The notes: generated by a model from the sequence alone, not told the origin. A stretch of 64,000 nt of DNA from Calditrichota bacterium (GCA_008501735.1 QQUF01000007.1:43527-107526); one strand, 5' to 3'; positions 1-10,828 are shown, counted from the first letter of the stretch. Translations and numbers: made by a program.

Positions 1-200
1 TCTCAGAAGTTCAAATCGGCATTTTCTCAGATAGAATTAAGTATTTAACAGATCACTTAAAAACACACAAAAAAGACCACCATACAAGAAGAGGTCTTTT
101 TATTTTAATCGGTAAAAGAAGAAGACTCTTAGATTATTTGAAAGCTTCTGACATTAGTCGTTACAGAGCAGTAATTGCCAAACTCGGCATAAGAAAGTAA
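1..200 (+). CDS. rpsO: 30S ribosomal protein S15 (3' part)
   Basis: The window opens inside this gene; 65 C-terminal residues are readable in frame 3 and end at TAA 198-200. They carry the S15 signature of helices 2-4: [15 protein letters not shown], then a [12 protein letters not shown] segment and [11 protein letters not shown], ending [14 protein letters not shown]15 is a primary 16S rRNA-binding protein of the small subunit. It lies directly upstream of pnp, the widespread rpsO-pnp arrangement, with a 19-nt gap that contains the pnp ribosome binding site. The start lies outside the window. Identification is secure. Confidence 0.95.
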   Translation, partial: SEVQIGIFSDRIKYLTDHLKTHKKDHHTRRGLFILIGKRRRLLDYLKASDISRYRAVIAKLGIRK

Positions 201-219
201 TTTAGGAGAACTTTGATTT

Positions 220-2421
220 ATGATTACTCGCAAAGAAATTGAACTTGGCGGTAGAAAATTCTCTATCGAAATTGGAAAAGTCGCCAAACAAGCTGACGGA
301 ACTGCGTGGGTTCGGTATAACGATACAATTGCACTTGTTACTGTTGTTGCAGCACACGAAGCTAGACCTGACCAAGGGTTTTTTCCTCTTTCAGTAGATT
401 ATCGCGAAAAGTATTACTCTGCGGGTAAGATCCCTGGAGGTTACATTAAGAGAGAAGCAAGACCATCTGAGAAAGAAATCTTAAGTGCAAGACTTGTAGA
501 TAGACCAATAAGACCTCTGTTTCCAAGTAGTTTTATGAATGAAACTCAAGTAATGGTGCAAATCATTTCAAGCGACCAAGAAAACGATGCAGATGTTTTA
601 GCTGTTATCGGAGCAAGTGTCGCAATTTGTACTTCTGACATTCCTTTCGCTGGACCTTGTGCAGCTGTTAGAGTTGGAAGAATCGACAATGAATTGGTAA
701 TCAATCCAACTTTCAAGCAAGTCGAAGAAAGTGATTTAGAGCTTGTAATTGCAGGTTCAGCAGATTCAATTTTAATGGTTGAAGGTGCTGTAAAAGAACT
801 CACTGAAAGTGATATTCTTGAAGCAATAAAATTCGGGCATACTTACATTCAACAAATTGTTGAGTTGCAAAACGAAATTATCAGTGAAATTGGTAAAGAA
901 AAACGTGAACACGTTGAGCCAGAAGTTGACGAAGAACTCGTTGCAAAAATCACTGAACTAATCGGCGACCAACTTGTAGAAGCAGTCAGAATTACCGATA
1001 GACAAGATAGAAAAGCTAGATTCAAAGAAATCAATACAACAATAATTGAAGCCTTAGAAGAAGAATATCCTGAATGCGGAAAACTCGTTAAAACTATCGC
1101 TCACGACATCGAAAAAGTCGAAACTCGTAAGATGATGATTAACGAAAACGTAAGACTTGACGGAAGAAGTCCTGACGAAATTCGCGATATTACTTGCGAA
1201 GTCGGAATTTTACCAAGAGCTCACGGTTCAGGTTTATTCACAAGAGGTCAAACACAATCACTTGGAGTTTGTACTCTCGGAACTGGTGTTGACGCTCAAA
1301 GAATTGACAACCTCGAAGGCGATATTTCTAAAAGTTTTATGCTTCATTACAACTTCCCTCCTTTTTCAACAGGTGAAGTAAAAAGAGTTGGTTCTGTAAG
1401 CCGTCGTGAAATTGGTCACGGAAACTTAGCTGAAAGAGCTTTAACTCCTGTCATTCCAAATGAAGAAATTTTCCCATACACAATCAGACTTGTTTCTGAA
1501 GTTCTTGAATCAAACGGTTCAAGTTCAATGGCTTCTGTTTGTTCAAATTCAATGTCTTTAATGGACACTGGAGTTCCGATAAAAGCTCCTGTTGCAGGAA
1601 TTGCAATGGGCTTAATCAAGGAAGACGATAACATTGTTATCCTTTCTGACATTCTTGGAGATGAAGACCATCTTGGAGATATGGATTTTAAAGTTGCTGG
1701 AACTGCCGAAGGAATTACTGCCGTTCAAATGGATATTAAAATCAAAGGGATTTCCTTTGAAATTATGGAAGAAGCACTCGAAAGAGCTTTGCAAGGCAGA
1801 CTTCATATTTTAGAAATTATGAACAAAACAATTTCTTCACCAAGAAAAGAACTTAGCGAATACGCTCCAAGAATTGTATCTTTCCGAATTCCGCAAGATA
1901 CAATTGGTTCGGTAATTGGACCTGGTGGAAAAATGATTCGTGAAATTATCGAAACAACTGGTGCAAAAATTGACATTAGCGATGACGGAACTGTGATTGT
2001 TGCTTCTGTTGACGGAGCAGGTGGAGAACAAGCTGTTAACTTTATCAAAAAACTTGTTGAACAACCTGAACCCGGAAAAACTTACGAAGGAACTATTAAA
2101 AAAATCGTCGATTTTGGTGCTTTCGTTGAAATTCTTCCAGGTAAAGAAGGTCTTTTACACATTTCTGAAATTTCAAATGAAACCAGAGTTAATGATGTAA
2201 ATGATTTCTACAAAGTTGGCGATACAGTTAAAGTTAAACTTCTCAAAGTTGACCGAGGCAAATTCGTTTTGAGTGCAAGAGCTTTGCTTCCTGGTTACGT
2301 TGAAAAACCAAGCAGACCACAAAGAGATGGTGGAAGAAATTTCAGTCGTGATAACAGAGACAGGGATAATCGCGATAACAGAGATAAATTCCGTAAACCA
2401 CCTCGTAGAGATGACAATTAA
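220..2421 (+). CDS. pnp: Polyribonucleotide nucleotidyltransferase (PNPase)
   Basis: A 733-residue phosphorolytic 3'-5' exoribonuclease of RNA turnover, of usual family length. Order: RNase PH domain 1 (about 10-140), all-alpha linker (about 210-300), RNase PH domain 2 (about 320-540) with the metal-binding acidic stretch GDEDHLGDMDF near 480-490, KH domain with the GPGGKMIREI loop near 565, and S1 domain from about 618 (VDFGAFVEILPGKEGLLHISEI type). The last about 35 residues form a charged Arg/Asp/Asn-rich tail with repeated RDNRD units, probably disordered and RNA- or protein-binding. An AGGAGA Shine-Dalgarno 11-16 nt upstream supports the ATG at 220. It follows rpsO and heads a plus-strand run of housekeeping genes. 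Confidence 0.97.
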   Translation: MITRKEIELGGRKFSIEIGKVAKQADGTAWVRYNDTIALVTVVAAHEARPDQGFFPLSVDYREKYYSAGKIPGGYIKREARPSEKEILSARLVDRPIRPLFPSSFMNETQVMVQIISSDQENDADVLAVIGASVAICTSDIPFAGPCAAVRVGRIDNELVINPTFKQVEESDLELVIAGSADSILMVEGAVKELTESDILEAIKFGHTYIQQIVELQNEIISEIGKEKREHVEPEVDEELVAKITELIGDQLVEAVRITDRQDRKARFKEINTTIIEALEEEYPECGKLVKTIAHDIEKVETRKMMINENVRLDGRSPDEIRDITCEVGILPRAHGSGLFTRGQTQSLGVCTLGTGVDAQRIDNLEGDISKSFMLHYNFPPFSTGEVKRVGSVSRREIGHGNLAERALTPVIPNEEIFPYTIRLVSEVLESNGSSSMASVCSNSMSLMDTGVPIKAPVAGIAMGLIKEDDNIVILSDILGDEDHLGDMDFKVAGTAEGITAVQMDIKIKGISFEIMEEALERALQGRLHILEIMNKTISSPRKELSEYAPRIVSFRIPQDTIGSVIGPGGKMIREIIETTGAKIDISDDGTVIVASVDGAGGEQAVNFIKKLVEQPEPGKTYEGTIKKIVDFGAFVEILPGKEGLLHISEISNETRVNDVNDFYKVGDTVKVKLLKVDRGKFVLSARALLPGYVEKPSRPQRDGGRNFSRDNRDRDNRDNRDKFRKPPRRDDN

Positions 2422-2436
2422 TAAAAGGACTTTTAG

Positions 2437-3666
2437 TTGTCAAACTTTCAAAAATCTACACTTCCTAACGGAGTCAGAGTTTTAACTGAAAAAATGGCGA
2501 ATGTTCGCTCCGTTAGTTTAGGTGTTTGGGTAATGTCAGGTTCTCGTAATGAAACTCCTGAAAACAACGGAGTTAGTCACTTTGTCGAGCATATGGTTTT
2601 CAAAGGAACTGAAACGCGAAGTGCAAATGACATTGCTGAAAGTATCGAATCAGTAGGTGGGATTTTGAATGCTTTTACAAGTCGCGAAACAACTTGTTTT
2701 TATGCAAAAGTTATGGACCAACATCAGCCAATGGCTTTGGAGGTCCTTTCTGATTTAATTACTTCCCCAAAATTAGACATTAAAGATGTTCGTAAGGAAC
2801 GCAAAGTTGTTCTTGAAGAATTGAAAAATTCTGAAGACACTCCCGACGACATTATTCACGATCATTTTATTAAAAATGTTTTTTACCGCTCTCCTTTGGG
2901 ATTCCCAATTTTAGGACCTAAAAAAAATGTTCGCTCTTTTAGCCCTGAATCTGTACAAAGCTACTTAACATCAAATTACACTCCTGACAGAATCCTCGTT
3001 TCTGCTTCAGGTAATATTGACCACCAAAAAATTGTTGAAGATTCCGCAAAGTGGCTCGGAATATTAAAAGGGCAATTTCAAGGTACTGAAAACCAAATTG
3101 GAACTTTTAGAAAAGGCACTTTCACCAAAACAGCTGAAATTCAACAAGCACATATTTTAATGGGTGGAAGATGTTTCTCTTACGCTCACAAATATAGATT
3201 TCCCTTGCTTGTCTTAAACACAGTTTTAGGTGGTGGAATGAGCTCAAGACTTTTCAGAACAATTCGTGAAGACAAAGGTTTAGCTTACTCAATTTATTCA
3301 TATTTAGAAAAATTTGTCGATTCTGGGATCTATGGAATTTATGCAGGAACTGACAAAAACAAAGTTCAACAGTGCATAGACTTAATTTGGAAAGAGCTTA
3401 AAAAACTAACCAAAGAAAAAATATCTGATGCTGAACTTTCAAGAATAAAATCTCAGATAAAGGGTAGCTTAATGCTTTCCCTTGAAAGCACTTCCTCAAG
3501 AATGATGAAGTTAGCTCGAATGGAACTTTATTCAGGAAAATTTGAGACTTTAGACTCAACAATCAAAGCAATAGATTCTGTAACGGCAGAGCAAGTTATG
3601 GAAGTTGCAAATGAAATATTTACAGACAAAAATTTATCAATAACAATTATTAAACCTAAAAAATAG
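2437..3666 (+). CDS. M16 family zinc peptidase (processing-peptidase-like)
   Basis: A 409-residue single-subunit M16 metallopeptidase. The inverted zinc motif HFVEH is at residues 48-52, and the downstream acidic helix (RKVVLEELKNSEDTPDD) that supplies the third ligand and substrate contacts is present. The R/Y-containing C-terminal half (SSRLFRTIREDKGLAYSIYS) is typical of catalytically competent M16B members. It starts at TTG 2437; an AAAGGA 8 nt upstream supports this start and no ATG lies nearby in frame. It sits 15 nt after pnp, a conserved neighbourhood in many bacteria. The natural substrate cannot be told from sequence. No signal peptide is seen, so it is probably cytoplasmic. Confidence 0.92.
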   Translation: MSNFQKSTLPNGVRVLTEKMANVRSVSLGVWVMSGSRNETPENNGVSHFVEHMVFKGTETRSANDIAESIESVGGILNAFTSRETTCFYAKVMDQHQPMALEVLSDLITSPKLDIKDVRKERKVVLEELKNSEDTPDDIIHDHFIKNVFYRSPLGFPILGPKKNVRSFSPESVQSYLTSNYTPDRILVSASGNIDHQKIVEDSAKWLGILKGQFQGTENQIGTFRKGTFTKTAEIQQAHILMGGRCFSYAHKYRFPLLVLNTVLGGGMSSRLFRTIREDKGLAYSIYSYLEKFVDSGIYGIYAGTDKNKVQQCIDLIWKELKKLTKEKISDAELSRIKSQIKGSLMLSLESTSSRMMKLARMELYSGKFETLDSTIKAIDSVTAEQVMEVANEIFTDKNLSITIIKPKK

Positions 3667-3674
3667 GTACCAAA

Positions 3675-4790
3675 ATGTTAATCGGTTTACCCAAAGAAAT
3701 AAAAAATAATGAGAACCGTGTTGCATTAACTCCTGGTGGAGTTGAATTATTTAAGTCAAACGGACACGATGTTCTTGTAGAAAAGAATGCTGGAATTGGA
3801 AGCGGCTTTGAAGACGAAACTTACATAAATGCCGGAGCAACAATTGTTGAAACAGCAAGTGAAGTTTTTGAAAAAGCCGAAATGATTGTAAAAGTAAAAG
3901 AACCACAACCAAACGAAGTCAAAATGATTCGCCACGGACAAATTGTGTTTACTTACTTTCACTTTGCGGCAAGTAGGGAATTAACTGACGGAATTATGAA
4001 CACTGGTTGTATCGCTATTGCTTACGAGACTGTGAAATCTAAAGATGGGAAATTGCCTTTGCTCGAACCAATGAGTGAAATCGCTGGAAGAATGTCAATC
4101 CAAGAAGGTGCATTAAACTTAGAAAGTCGAATGGGTGGAAGAGGCGTTTTACTTTCTGGAGTCCCTGGTACTCAAAGAGGAAATGTAATGATTCTTGGTG
4201 GTGGAACTGTTGGAACAAACGCTGCCAAAATGGCTGCTGGACTCGGTGCAAACGTAACAATTTTCGATATAAATTTGGAAAGACTTCGTTACCTTGATGA
4301 CGTAATGCCTAAAAATGTAATGACAAGAATGTCAAGCCCTGCAAACATTAAAGAAGCACTCCCAACAACTGATTTGGTAATTGGGGCTGTTTTACTTCCA
4401 GGAGCAAAAGCACCAAATTTAATCACAAAAGATATGCTTAATTTGATGAGAAAAGGTTCAGTTGTTGTTGATGTTGCTGTTGACCAAGGTGGTTGCATCG
4501 AAACTTGTAAACCAACTACTCACGAAAATCCAACTTATGTAGTTAATGATGTAATTCATTATTGTGTTGCGAATATGCCAGGAGCAGTTCCTTACACTTC
4601 AACAATTGCTTTAACAAATGCAACCTTGAGTTATGCAATCCAAATCGCAAACAAAGGTTACAAAAAAGCACTTCTTGAAAACACAGACTTACTAAGTGGA
4701 TTGAGTGTTCACAAAGGCACTTTAACTTGTGCAGGAACTGCAAAAAGTTTTGATATGGATTATACTTCACCGATTGGAGTCCTTAGCTAA
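3675..4790 (+). CDS. ald: Alanine dehydrogenase
   Basis: Catalyses reversible NAD-dependent deamination of L-alanine to pyruvate and ammonia. Its 371 residues match the family length. The N-terminus MLIGLPKEIKNNENRVALTP is diagnostic of the alanine dehydrogenase/transhydrogenase family. The catalytic segment KVKEPQPNE (Lys near 75) and the His of HGQIVFTYFHFA (near 96) are present. The Rossmann motif GGGTVGTNAAKMAAG lies near 173-188, followed by DIN. It begins 8 nt after the M16 gene and is probably co-transcribed. An AT-only hairpin overlaps its stop codon (4788-4810). Confidence 0.95.
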   Translation: MLIGLPKEIKNNENRVALTPGGVELFKSNGHDVLVEKNAGIGSGFEDETYINAGATIVETASEVFEKAEMIVKVKEPQPNEVKMIRHGQIVFTYFHFAASRELTDGIMNTGCIAIAYETVKSKDGKLPLLEPMSEIAGRMSIQEGALNLESRMGGRGVLLSGVPGTQRGNVMILGGGTVGTNAAKMAAGLGANVTIFDINLERLRYLDDVMPKNVMTRMSSPANIKEALPTTDLVIGAVLLPGAKAPNLITKDMLNLMRKGSVVVDVAVDQGGCIETCKPTTHENPTYVVNDVIHYCVANMPGAVPYTSTIALTNATLSYAIQIANKGYKKALLENTDLLSGLSVHKGTLTCAGTAKSFDMDYTSPIGVLS

Positions 4791-4823
4791 AATTTCATTT
4801 TGAAATTTTAGAAAAATTCAACT

Positions 4824-5267
4824 GTGAAAAATATTCAGGTCAAAATTAAATTTCTTACTGAAAAAAAACTTTTTCCCAAATACCAAACGATTGGCTCTTC
4901 AGGAATGGACATTTATGCTTGTACTGAAAAGCCAATTGTTATTTCTGCAGGTGAAACGGCAAAGATTCCAACAGGTTTTGCTATGGCAATTCCAGAAGGT
5001 TACGAAGCTCAAATCCGTCCAAGAAGTGGACTTGCTGCAAAATTTAATATTGGTGTGATAAATTCACCTGGAACAATTGATGCAGATTATCGAGGTGAAG
5101 TTCAGATTCTACTGTCAAATTTTTCAAAAAATGAATTCACTGTGAACCCGAATGACAGAATTGCTCAAATGGTAATTCAAGAAGTTATTTTGGCAAATTG
5201 GCAAGAAACCGAGAAACTTCCTGACAGCCTCAGAAGTGAAGGCGGTTTTGGACACACAGGGATTTAA
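4824..5267 (+). CDS. dut: Deoxyuridine 5'-triphosphate nucleotidohydrolase (dUTPase)
   Basis: Hydrolyses dUTP to dUMP and pyrophosphate, keeping uracil out of DNA and feeding dTMP synthesis. At 147 residues it is a standard trimeric dUTPase with all five motifs: SSGMDIYAC (I), RPRSGLAAKF (II), GTIDADYRGEV with the catalytic Asp (III), DRIAQMV (IV) and the C-terminal arm RSEGGFGHTG (V). It starts at GTG 4824, 33 nt after ald. No good Shine-Dalgarno is visible, but the start fits motif I spacing. Confidence 0.95.
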   Translation: MKNIQVKIKFLTEKKLFPKYQTIGSSGMDIYACTEKPIVISAGETAKIPTGFAMAIPEGYEAQIRPRSGLAAKFNIGVINSPGTIDADYRGEVQILLSNFSKNEFTVNPNDRIAQMVIQEVILANWQETEKLPDSLRSEGGFGHTGI

Positions 5268-5340
5268 ATGTTAGCTTAATCACAAAATTTAATTTTCAAA
5301 TTGATTAGATTTTGAGCTACACAAAATAAACAAAGATACA

Positions 5341-6122
5341 ATGGGACAAATTCTTAACTACCACAAAGTAATGGATAATTTTGAATGGGGTTTAACGCGA
5401 GTTAATCTCAAGCAATTTGAAAATCATTGCAAATACTTGTCTGAGAATGGCTTCGAATCTTTAACTTTCGAAGAATTTTCTAAAAACAAAATTTCAAATG
5501 AAGACAAAAAATTTGCAATTACTTTTGATGACGGTTATGAAAGTGTTTACGAAAATGCTTTTCCAATTCTTAAAAAATATGGATTCAAAGCAACAGTGTT
5601 TGTAATTACAAACTTTATTAACAAAGAAAATTTGTGGGATGTAAATATTGGTTGGAAAAAATTCAAACACCTTAGCGAAAAACAAATTTTAGAATTAGAC
5701 GCAAGTGGTTGGGAAATTGCCTCTCATACTTGCAACCACAAATCTTTAAGTCATTTAAATGACAAAGATTTAAAAAGTGAACTACAAGACTCTAAACAAA
5801 GATTAGAATCTTTACTAAAAAAAAAATTCTGTCAATTGCATATCCTTTCGGCATTTTTGATAAAAAAGTTATTAAATTCGCTGAAGAATTGGGTTACAAA
5901 TACGGAACAGGTAATTATTCTTTTTTTGAAACCGAAAACCCAAAGATGCAAATTACAAGGTTTAATGTGTATTTAACTGATACATTAAATGATTTTGTTA
6001 ATAAATTAGAATCAAAGAAATTTGAACAGAGGAAACTTAGATTGATAAATTTTTGTGCAAATGGAACTGTTATTGTAAAACAATGGCGAGATTTTTTAGT
6101 TAGGAGAACTTTATGCCTTTAA
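5341..6122 (+). CDS. Polysaccharide deacetylase (NodB) family protein, frameshifted at an A10 tract
   Basis: The frame opened at ATG 5341 has the NodB-homology motifs TFDDGY (61-66, metal and base Asp) and HTCNH (129-133, His ligands). It loses homology after a run of ten A residues (5817-5826) and stops at 5976. Frame 3 picks up immediately after the run with ILSIAYPFGIFDKK, including the conserved YPFG motif, and continues to TAA 6120-6122, overlapping the next gene by 10 nt. One extra A, or a -1 slip, would give a protein of about 260 residues. The family removes N- or O-acetyl groups from envelope polysaccharides or peptidoglycan. No signal peptide is evident. The cause may be a sequencing error, a true mutation, or slippage on the A tract; I cannot tell which. 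Confidence 0.8.
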
Positions 6123-7951
6123 GCAAAGAAGAACTCGAAAAAATCCGTTTAGAGGTTCGACAAAACCTTGAATCTGAAGTTCGTGATGGAAAATTCAATC
6201 CTTTAGAAGGCACTGAGAAGAAAAAAGTTGTCATAAAAGACAGCGAAGCTATTAAAGATAAAGTCAAAGAGTCTATCGTTGACGAGGAGAAAAAAAGACT
6301 TCAACTTTTAGCTCAAGGAATGGTCGAATATACAAATCGAGACGGCGAAATTGACATCGTAAGCCCAGAAGTTGCCTACGCAAGAGATTCTGAAAGAGAA
6401 ATTTATGAAAGTGCACTTCGAAAAGAGACCCTTCAGAAACAAATTCCAATTTGGGTTGGAGTATTTTTACTTGTTGTTTTAGTTGGATTATATTTCCTTC
6501 CAAACCCTGAGCAATCAGAACCTAATTTGCTAAAAGTGGATTCAAATATTGAAGGAGCAACAGTTTATATTGACGGTCAAATTTCAGATTATACAACCCC
6601 TTGCTTAATCCAAAATATCGAAGTCGGAACTCACGCAATTAGTGTAAAAAAAGATGGCTTTTTTGTTGATGCTCCTTTTAAAGAAGTAACAATTGATACA
6701 ACAAAATTAATTTCTGTTTACTTTCAACTAAAAGCATCTACAGAATATGGTTACTTAGATATAAAAACAAATATTGATGGCGTAAATATTTTAATTGAAG
6801 ATGAATACATTGAGCAAAAGGCAAATGAAGGTCCAGTTAAAGTTGAAATCGGCTCTCGAAAAGTTGCCGTTGAACGTTCTGGATATACAGCATTTCCTTT
6901 TTTTCAATCAGTTGAAGTTCAAAAAGACCAAACTTCAAATGTTTATTTCAACCTTTCGAGAATTGAAGTAAAAAAAGCTGTTAGACGAGAATTGAGAATC
7001 ACTTCTAATGTTAAGGATAGCGAAATTTACTTAAATGGAGAACCCACAGGAAAATTTGCTGATTATACTTTTACAGACTTAGAAGCTGGTGTTTACTCTG
7101 TTTTCGTAAAAAAAGATGGCTTTGAAGAACCTAAACCCAAAAGTATTACTTTTAGTACGACAAGTGATAAGATTGTTGAATTTAACTTTGAACTTTCTGA
7201 AATTTACATTGGTGGAATTGAAGTTACAACTGAACCTGTTCAAGGTGAAATTATTATCGATGGCATTTCTAGAGGTTTTGGGCAATATAGAAAAACTCTA
7301 AATACAATTGGCGAAGTTGAAATTGCTTTTGGAAAAGTAGAAGGTTACTTAACTCCTAAACCTGAAAGAATTCTATTTGCTGGTGAAAATGAGCTTGTTA
7401 AAGTAAATGGTGTTTATGATCCTTTTATCAAAATAAGCGTTGCATTAGACCAGTCTAAAACCGTCCAAGAAAATGGTGCAAAGGTTGATGTTGGTTACTT
7501 TGATATTCAAAGTAACAATTTTACCGTTCAAGAGAATTCGGAAGGTGTAATTATACGGCGTTCAGATATTCAGAAATTTTATCATTGGGAACTTGGTTAC
7601 GATAAACTTGGAAGTCCAGCTATTCAACTATCGTTTGACCTACCAGAAAATTACGATTTCTCTAAAGGTTTCAAACTTTACCTTTGGGCTTATTCTTCAA
7701 ATGATAATTATCCTTTAACTTTTGTGAATAATTCAACAATGGCAATTTTTATCAATAACCGTTACATTCGCAAAAAATATGAGCCTAAATACAACGTTAG
7801 CAAAGACACAAGGCTTGGTTTTGATGAACTTGACATTAGCTCCTATGTAAAACCTGGTGAAAATAAATTAGTTTTACGTACAACAGAAGAAACAACAAAT
7901 TACTTACTCGTCAGAAGAATAGAATTATCCAATGAAACAAGCCAAAATTAA
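6113..7951 (+). CDS. PEGA-repeat membrane-anchored protein
   Basis: A 612-residue protein of unknown role. The N-terminus (about 1-108) is charged and coiled-coil-like. A single transmembrane helix follows near 110-128 (IPIWVGVFLLVVLVGLYFLP). Then come four PEGA-type beta repeats of about 70-100 residues, with cores such as NIEGATVYIDGQ, NIDGVNILIEDE, NVKDSEIYLNGE and PVQGEIIIDGI, each followed by a G.hxVxVxKxGF-like strand. The last about 140 residues resemble a beta-sandwich ending in IELSNETSQN. PEGA domains are usually found in envelope or S-layer-associated proteins; that location is inferred. It overlaps the deacetylase by 10 nt and purD by 20 nt, so translation is probably coupled. Confidence 0.8.
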   Translation: MPLSKEELEKIRLEVRQNLESEVRDGKFNPLEGTEKKKVVIKDSEAIKDKVKESIVDEEKKRLQLLAQGMVEYTNRDGEIDIVSPEVAYARDSEREIYESALRKETLQKQIPIWVGVFLLVVLVGLYFLPNPEQSEPNLLKVDSNIEGATVYIDGQISDYTTPCLIQNIEVGTHAISVKKDGFFVDAPFKEVTIDTTKLISVYFQLKASTEYGYLDIKTNIDGVNILIEDEYIEQKANEGPVKVEIGSRKVAVERSGYTAFPFFQSVEVQKDQTSNVYFNLSRIEVKKAVRRELRITSNVKDSEIYLNGEPTGKFADYTFTDLEAGVYSVFVKKDGFEEPKPKSITFSTTSDKIVEFNFELSEIYIGGIEVTTEPVQGEIIIDGISRGFGQYRKTLNTIGEVEIAFGKVEGYLTPKPERILFAGENELVKVNGVYDPFIKISVALDQSKTVQENGAKVDVGYFDIQSNNFTVQENSEGVIIRRSDIQKFYHWELGYDKLGSPAIQLSFDLPENYDFSKGFKLYLWAYSSNDNYPLTFVNNSTMAIFINNRYIRKKYEPKYNVSKDTRLGFDELDISSYVKPGENKLVLRTTEETTNYLLVRRIELSNETSQN

Positions 7952-9221
7952 TGTTCTTCTTATCGGCTCTGGAGGTCGTGAGCATTCTCTTGCTTTGTCA
8001 ATTTCCAAAAGCCCTAATTTACAAAAACTAATTTGTATTCCGGGGAATCCGGGAATTTCTGAAACCTGCGAATCAATTCAAGTTTCAATTTCTGACTTCG
8101 ACTCAATCAATGAAATTGTTGTCAGCAATTCCATTGATTTAATAATTGTTGGACCTGAACAACCTCTGGCAGAAGGTATTCAAGATTATTTCACTGAAAA
8201 GGGAATTTTGGTTTTCGGACCTTCTCAAAAAGCCGCCCAAATCGAAAGTTCAAAAGCATTTGCAAAAGATTTGATGAAAAAATACGGCATTCCAACAGCT
8301 GCTTATGAAATCTGTAATTCCTTTTCAGAATCCTTAGTTACACTCAAAAAATTCAATGAGCAAGTTGTTGTAAAAGTTTCAGGTTTAGCTGGTGGAAAAG
8401 GTGCAATCGTTTGCCAATCTCATACAGAAGCTAGACAAGCATTAAAAGACATTTTTACTGAAAAATCTTACGGTGAAGCAGGTAGTTCAGTTGTTTTGGA
8501 AGAATTTATGGAAGGTGAAGAAGTCTCACTTTTCGCTTTTTGCGATGGAAAAGATTATGTTTTGCTTTCTTCTGCCCAAGACCACAAAAGAATTTATGAA
8601 GGAGACAAAGGAGCAAACACTGGAGGAATGGGAGCTTATTCACCTGCTCCAATTGCTACAAAAGAACTCATTGAAGAAGCTAAAAATAAAATTATCTCAC
8701 CAACTCTTGAAGCACTAAACAAAGAAGGAATTCCTTACATTGGAGTTCTTTACGCAGGTTTAATGGTTACGAATGAAGGTGCGAAAGTTGTTGAATTTAA
8801 TTGCCGTTTGGGAGACCCTGAAACGCAAGTTGTTTTACCTTTGGTCAAATCCGACACTTTAGAACTAATGTTTCAATGTGCAAAAGGCGATGTCTCCAAT
8901 TACAAATTAGAACTCTCAGACAAATTTGCTTCGACAGTTGTTTTAGCTTCAAAAGGTTATCCTTTCTCTTATAGCAAAGGAAAAGAAATTAAGTTACACC
9001 CTAACTTTGAAAACTCTGATTCACAAATTCTTTTTCACGCTGGAACAAAATTAGAAAACGGAAAATTACTTACAAATGGCGGAAGAGTTTTAGCTTGCAC
9101 TGGAATTGGTAACTCTGTCAAAGAAAGTTTGGACTTAGCTTACGACTTAGTCGAGAAAGTTGAATTTGCAGGCAAAACTTTCCGTAAAGACATTGGGTGG
9201 CGAGCTTTAGCAAAAAGTTAA
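7932..9221 (+). CDS. purD: Phosphoribosylamine--glycine ligase (GARS)
   Basis: Second step of de novo purine synthesis: ATP-dependent ligation of glycine to phosphoribosylamine. It has 429 residues, normal for stand-alone PurD. Features include the N-terminal LLIGSGGREHSLA motif, PGNPGI, the IVGPEQPLAEGI segment, the ATP-grasp lysine region VVKVSGLAGGKGAIV, and the metal-binding EFNCRLGDPETQ. The start ATG 7932 lies within the end of the PEGA gene (20-nt overlap). It is the last gene of the plus-strand run and converges on mpg with a 2-nt gap. Confidence 0.96.
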   Translation: MKQAKINVLLIGSGGREHSLALSISKSPNLQKLICIPGNPGISETCESIQVSISDFDSINEIVVSNSIDLIIVGPEQPLAEGIQDYFTEKGILVFGPSQKAAQIESSKAFAKDLMKKYGIPTAAYEICNSFSESLVTLKKFNEQVVVKVSGLAGGKGAIVCQSHTEARQALKDIFTEKSYGEAGSSVVLEEFMEGEEVSLFAFCDGKDYVLLSSAQDHKRIYEGDKGANTGGMGAYSPAPIATKELIEEAKNKIISPTLEALNKEGIPYIGVLYAGLMVTNEGAKVVEFNCRLGDPETQVVLPLVKSDTLELMFQCAKGDVSNYKLELSDKFASTVVLASKGYPFSYSKGKEIKLHPNFENSDSQILFHAGTKLENGKLLTNGGRVLACTGIGNSVKESLDLAYDLVEKVEFAGKTFRKDIGWRALAKS

Positions 9222-9223
9222 TT

Positions 9224-9829
9224 TTACTTAGCTTTACTTGTCCATTTGTTGTTCTGGATTCTGAATCTCCAAGGAAGTTTGGCATCTTCTTCTGCGTAAT
9301 CAACTCCGACTCTTGAACTTCTCAAAATTTCATTTTTAGAAATTTCTACTCCTCTACTCTCAATCCAAATTTCATCTTTTTGCAAATCCAAACCGTTGTG
9401 TTCACGAAAATTTATTCCGAGAGCTTGAGATAAAATCCCTGGACCAGAAGTTAGATTTGTTTCTAATTTTGACTTACCTCTTCTTTCCAACATTTTTTCA
9501 ATTCCGTCAATTGGTTCAATTGCTCGAATCAAAACTGCGTGAGGAATTTCTTTCAGATTTGTAACAACATTAAAAAGCGAATAAATTCCGTAACAAAGGT
9601 AAACGTAGGAGAATCCTCCTTCTCCAAACATAATTTCTGTTCGTTTTGTTCTTCGATTACCAAAAGCGTGAGAGGCTTTGTCGGAAATTCCGTTGTAAGC
9701 CTCTGTTTCGACAATCATTCCTGAAGTCAAAATTCCGTCAATTTTTGTGCAGAGAACTTTACCTAAAAGTTGTTCACTAACTTCCAAAACATTTTCATTC
9801 AGGAAAAATGACTTCGGTAATTTGCTCAT
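9224..9829 (-). CDS. mpg: DNA-3-methyladenine glycosylase, AAG/MPG type
   Basis: Base excision repair glycosylase that removes alkylated purines such as 3-methyladenine. It has 201 residues, typical for the bacterial AAG family. It has the active-site segment IVETEAYNG with the catalytic Glu, HAFGNRRTKRTEIMFGEGGFSYVYLCYGIYSLFNVVT, the RAIEP motif, and the conserved TSGPGILSQALGI turn. It begins 6 nt after hemB on the same strand and is probably its operon partner. Confidence 0.93.
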   Translation of the reverse strand: MSKLPKSFFLNENVLEVSEQLLGKVLCTKIDGILTSGMIVETEAYNGISDKASHAFGNRRTKRTEIMFGEGGFSYVYLCYGIYSLFNVVTNLKEIPHAVLIRAIEPIDGIEKMLERRGKSKLETNLTSGPGILSQALGINFREHNGLDLQKDEIWIESRGVEISKNEILRSSRVGVDYAEEDAKLPWRFRIQNNKWTSKAK

Positions 9830-9835
9830 AAAAAA

Positions 9836-10828
<993 letters not shown>

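Noticed and set aside
4788-4810. Hairpin TAAAATTTCA/TGAAATTTTA between ald and dut as a terminator
   Set aside because: Only A-T pairs apart from one; it is likely too weak to terminate, and dut is only 33 nt downstream on the same strand.
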